Position numbers and translations under genes: made by a program
Source: CAVZMI01 sp050011775
GTDB lineage: Bacteria; Bacteroidota; Ignavibacteria; UBA10030; CAVZMI01
Reading direction: 5' to 3'
Length of the DNA stretch: 64,000 bases
Assembly: GCA_050011775.1 (NCBI GenBank)
Contig: JBEKIL010000003.1
Span: 1-64,000 of the forward strand
The notes under the pieces: model-generated
Told to the model about the DNA's origin: nothing
Database searches by the model: none
Seen by the model: only the letters and a program-made list of their open reading frames with translations
In this document: piece by piece, positions 61,917 through 64,000 of the stretch
Layout: the number at the start of each line of letters is the position of its first letter
Position numbering within the stretch: position 1 is the first letter of the stretch

Positions 61917-62618
61917 TTAAAAGCTTGAGCCAAAATTCAGAGAGATAAAGAACCCGCCGAATTCTTTTTTATTTGTCACAAGGCCAGAATTAGCATCGGC
62001 CAGACTGGGGATTCCATTGAATACCGGGATGAAATAATAACGAAAACTTACTCCCATGATGTTTACCTTATCACTCCCGAAAAACGCTCCGCCTCCGATA
62101 TAAGCATTGAACGTGTAGTGCGCCTGAGCATAACTCAGACTGCTGAAGAATTCCTTTTCATAAGGGCTTGAGAGAACAATTGCAGGTCCGATTCCTCCGG
62201 ATATATAAGGACGGAAAGTGTCGAGGATATCATCTTCAAAGAGTCTGTACTGAATACCGACAGTCAACGGAAATACAAGGAATCGGTTCACTTTTCCGGG
62301 GACATAGGATTGATACGTGTATGGATCATAGTACTCAACTTCCTGATCATCTTTTGCTTCTGAGATTGCCAGCGATATAAATCCCTGAAAGGTACGGCTA
62401 TATTCCTTACGAAGGAAAAAGCCGAGGCCAAATCCATTATTTGAAAAAAGAATATCGAGTCCATATATATTCGTGTACGATGATGTATCCGTCGTGATGA
62501 GAGGATTATTAGGATTGGCAAACACCATCGTCGAGTCTGGACGCCGGGCATTTGAAGGAGTCGTGCTTCCAATGGCTCCAAGTAAGATCAGAAATCCTGT
62601 TACTATCAGTTTTCGCAT
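61917..62618 (-). CDS. Outer-membrane beta-barrel-like protein
   Basis: 233 residues. A signal peptide (MRKLIVTGFLILLGAIGS) is followed by repeated amphipathic strands (FGLGFFLRKEYSRTFQGFISLAIS, LVFPLTVGIQYRLF, FRPYISGGIGPAIVL, FNAYIGGGAFFG, IMGVSFRYYFIPVF, FGGFFISLNFGSSF) and the C-terminal residue is Phe, as in OmpA-like or OmpW-like barrels. It probably spans the outer membrane with eight strands. No function can be given. It converges with the repeat spacer and is 20 bp after the RlmI gene. Confidence 0.82.
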   Translation of the reverse strand: MRKLIVTGFLILLGAIGSTTPSNARRPDSTMVFANPNNPLITTDTSSYTNIYGLDILFSNNGFGLGFFLRKEYSRTFQGFISLAISEAKDDQEVEYYDPYTYQSYVPGKVNRFLVFPLTVGIQYRLFEDDILDTFRPYISGGIGPAIVLSSPYEKEFFSSLSYAQAHYTFNAYIGGGAFFGSDKVNIMGVSFRYYFIPVFNGIPSLADANSGLVTNKKEFGGFFISLNFGSSF

Positions 62619-62638
62619 TTTGTTTTTCTCGAATTCTC

Positions 62639-63811
62639 TTATAGGATTCTAAAAATTCCGAATTTTAAATACTGTGTCTCAGGCATTGCCGGGAGCACCG
62701 GATGGTCGGGAGCCGCTCCATGCCATTCAAGGAGTTGGATTTGCCGTCCGGCAGCAACCGCACTCTCCTTGATAATATCCATAAAAGTCTCCTCTGTAAT
62801 ATGGTGAGAACATGAGGAAGTTGCAAGTATCCCTCCTTGTGATAAAATTTTCATCGCATTCGTATTGATCTCAGCATAGCCCCGTTTGGCCGTATTGACG
62901 GTTTTTCGGCTCTTTGTGAATGACGGGGGATCGAGAACAACAACACCAAATGACCGACCTTGATCGATAAAATTTCTAAGTGCTTCGAATACGTTGTCAA
63001 TATGGAATGTGCATCGGGTGCTGAACCCATTTGTTTCCGCGTTCATCCTCGCACGCGTAATTGCGCTGTCCGAGCTGTCTACCCCCTCTATATTTGATGC
63101 TCCGGCAGCGGCGGCGTTTAATGCGAATCCACCGTCGTTACAAAAGCAATCGAGTACCGTTGATCCTTCCGTATATTTTCGAAGACTTTTTCGATTTTCG
63201 CGCTGATCAAGGTAAAAACCCGTCTTTTGTCCTTCTAACACGTCAATGGCGTATTTAATTCCATCAATATCGATTGTTGTGGATGATTCCGCACCATACA
63301 GCATCCCGGCGCGGGCCGGTAGCTCTTCGAGTGTCCGTAACGCCGATTCATTCCTTTCAACAATTGCCTGCGGTTGTAACATTCCGATAAGGATCTTGAC
63401 TATTTGATCGAGCCATTGATCTATACCAGCAGAAAAAGTCTGGATTGAAAAGAGCTTGTTGAACCTGTCGATGATCAATCCGGGGAGGAAATCGCTTTCC
63501 CCGTGGACCAGCCGGTACGTGTTCGATGCCGGATAGATTTTTTTGCGGAGCGAGAGAGCCGAGGAAATTCGCTGCGTGAAGAGAGCGGGAGTAATTTCCT
63601 CATCAATCCGTGTGACGAGCCGGACAGTTATTAATGAATGGGGATGATAAAAACCCCGCCCGATAAATTTTCCGTCGATTCGGCGGACATCAACCACATC
63701 ACCTACCACCGGACTTCCTTCAATGGAATGAATCTCATTGCTGAAAACCCAGAGATGGCCGGCTAGCAGGCGGGCATCATGGCCTTTCTTTAGTAAAACA
63801 CGCTTTGTCAG
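62639..63811 (-). CDS. 23S rRNA (cytosine-C5) methyltransferase RlmI-type, CTG start
   Basis: 390 residues from CTG at 63811-63809. The usual PUA domain start (RVLLKKGHDARLLAGHLWVFSNEI) is coded upstream of the first GTG (63709), and no ATG, GTG or TTG precedes it in frame. GGAGG lies 4 bases before the CTG. The methyltransferase domain follows with DCFCNDGGFALNAAAAG for S-adenosylmethionine, VVLDPPSF, and ATSSCSHHI containing the catalytic Cys. The family methylates C1962 of 23S rRNA. Length agrees with E. coli RlmI (396) only with this start. Confidence 0.88.
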   Translation of the reverse strand: MTKRVLLKKGHDARLLAGHLWVFSNEIHSIEGSPVVGDVVDVRRIDGKFIGRGFYHPHSLITVRLVTRIDEEITPALFTQRISSALSLRKKIYPASNTYRLVHGESDFLPGLIIDRFNKLFSIQTFSAGIDQWLDQIVKILIGMLQPQAIVERNESALRTLEELPARAGMLYGAESSTTIDIDGIKYAIDVLEGQKTGFYLDQRENRKSLRKYTEGSTVLDCFCNDGGFALNAAAAGASNIEGVDSSDSAITRARMNAETNGFSTRCTFHIDNVFEALRNFIDQGRSFGVVVLDPPSFTKSRKTVNTAKRGYAEINTNAMKILSQGGILATSSCSHHITEETFMDIIKESAVAAGRQIQLLEWHGAAPDHPVLPAMPETQYLKFGIFRIL

Positions 63812-63828
63812 AAAACCTCCAGAAACAG

Positions 63829-63945
63829 GTTGAGGTTAAGGTCGAGATTAAGATAAAGGAAAAATTAAAAAGGAAAAAGGAAAAAATTTACTGCCCCATC
63901 TCAGCCTCAACCATTGACCTTAACCTCGATCTTTCTCTTTACTTC
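63829..63945. repeat. Inverted hexamer-repeat element
   Basis: GGTTGAGGTTAAGGTCGAGATTAAG (63831-63855) reads as degenerate hexamers; the inverted copy CCTCAACC...GACCTTAACCTCG lies at 63907-63935. GAGGTTAAGGTC is exactly complementary to GACCTTAACCTC. The middle is A-rich (AAAAGGAAAAAGG). The same unit is at 84-117. Confidence 0.6.
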
Positions 63946-64000
63946 TCAACTCCTTGTACCTCGACTTGCCCTTTCGTATATTTAAGATATTTTAACTACT

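Noticed and set aside
1..64000. tRNA, rRNA or tmRNA genes
   Set aside because: I looked for T-loop-like GGTTCGAATCC patterns and rRNA landmarks in the spacers and found none that form a cloverleaf.

Overview
The window looks like a stretch of chromosome from an environmental bacterium of the Bacteroidota/Ignavibacteria/Chlorobi (FCB) assemblage. Three exported proteins end in type IX secretion (Por) sorting domains with the NYPNPFN-type signature, parA-parB is followed by a DUF5683 protein as is common in Bacteroidota, exported proteins with a Gln at the predicted signal-peptide cleavage region (..AQ/..GQ) are frequent, and several starts lack a strong Shine-Dalgarno. No rRNA, tRNA, phage or CRISPR was seen. 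Almost everything is on the + strand; only an acyltransferase-like gene (22998-24170) and the last two genes are on the - strand.

Layout. 1-14.7 kb: housekeeping and repair genes (tail of a DUF4139 protein, CBS protein, M19 dipeptidase, alpha/beta hydrolase, family-5 uracil-DNA glycosylase, SDR, leucyl/phenylalanyl-tRNA-protein transferase, receiver-histidine kinase, PurC, archease + RtcB RNA ligase, and a large helicase-nuclease). A MITE-like element with GGGGCTGTC inverted ends lies at 6324-6610. 14.7-37 kb: the most unusual block. It holds a 1541-residue pseudokinase/adenylate cyclase/TPR membrane protein, a GTPase cut off after its G4 motif, a membrane-anchored helical protein, a second dynamin-like GTPase, and then, beyond one convergent gene, a run of CsgG-like, propeller/T9SS, WD40-caspase, DUF4384, CHASE2-adenylate cyclase and DUF4384-caspase genes. 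37-47.5 kb: small exported and T9SS proteins, a metallophosphoesterase, an ECF sigma/zinc anti-sigma pair followed by OsmC, FmdB and TlpA genes (a likely thiol/redox group), a heptosyltransferase and an SGNH hydrolase. 47.5-56 kb: a degenerate KaiC-like/PEP-synthase ATP-grasp fusion, a stand-alone GMP synthase ATP-pyrophosphatase, a GT-C membrane protein and lutABC. 55.8-61.3 kb: a DnaA-box-rich spacer, parAB, RidA, DUF5683, an SpmA/SpmB pair and Tag. 61.3-64 kb: a hairpin-rich repeat spacer, an outer-membrane-like protein and RlmI.

The best candidate for an undescribed system is the 24.4-36.9 kb block, possibly with 14.8-23.0 kb: two exported caspase-fold proteases with intact His/Cys dyads, each with its own extracytoplasmic partner domain, genetically joined to a CHASE2 adenylate cyclase whose sensor faces the same compartment, and near a second cyclase regulated by a pseudokinase. 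I infer an envelope-protease-to-cAMP signalling module; the sequence shows the domains and the gene order, not the function.

Two genes (SGNH hydrolase and RlmI) have no ATG/GTG/TTG that would keep their conserved N-terminal motifs, and both have a CTG behind a good Shine-Dalgarno.
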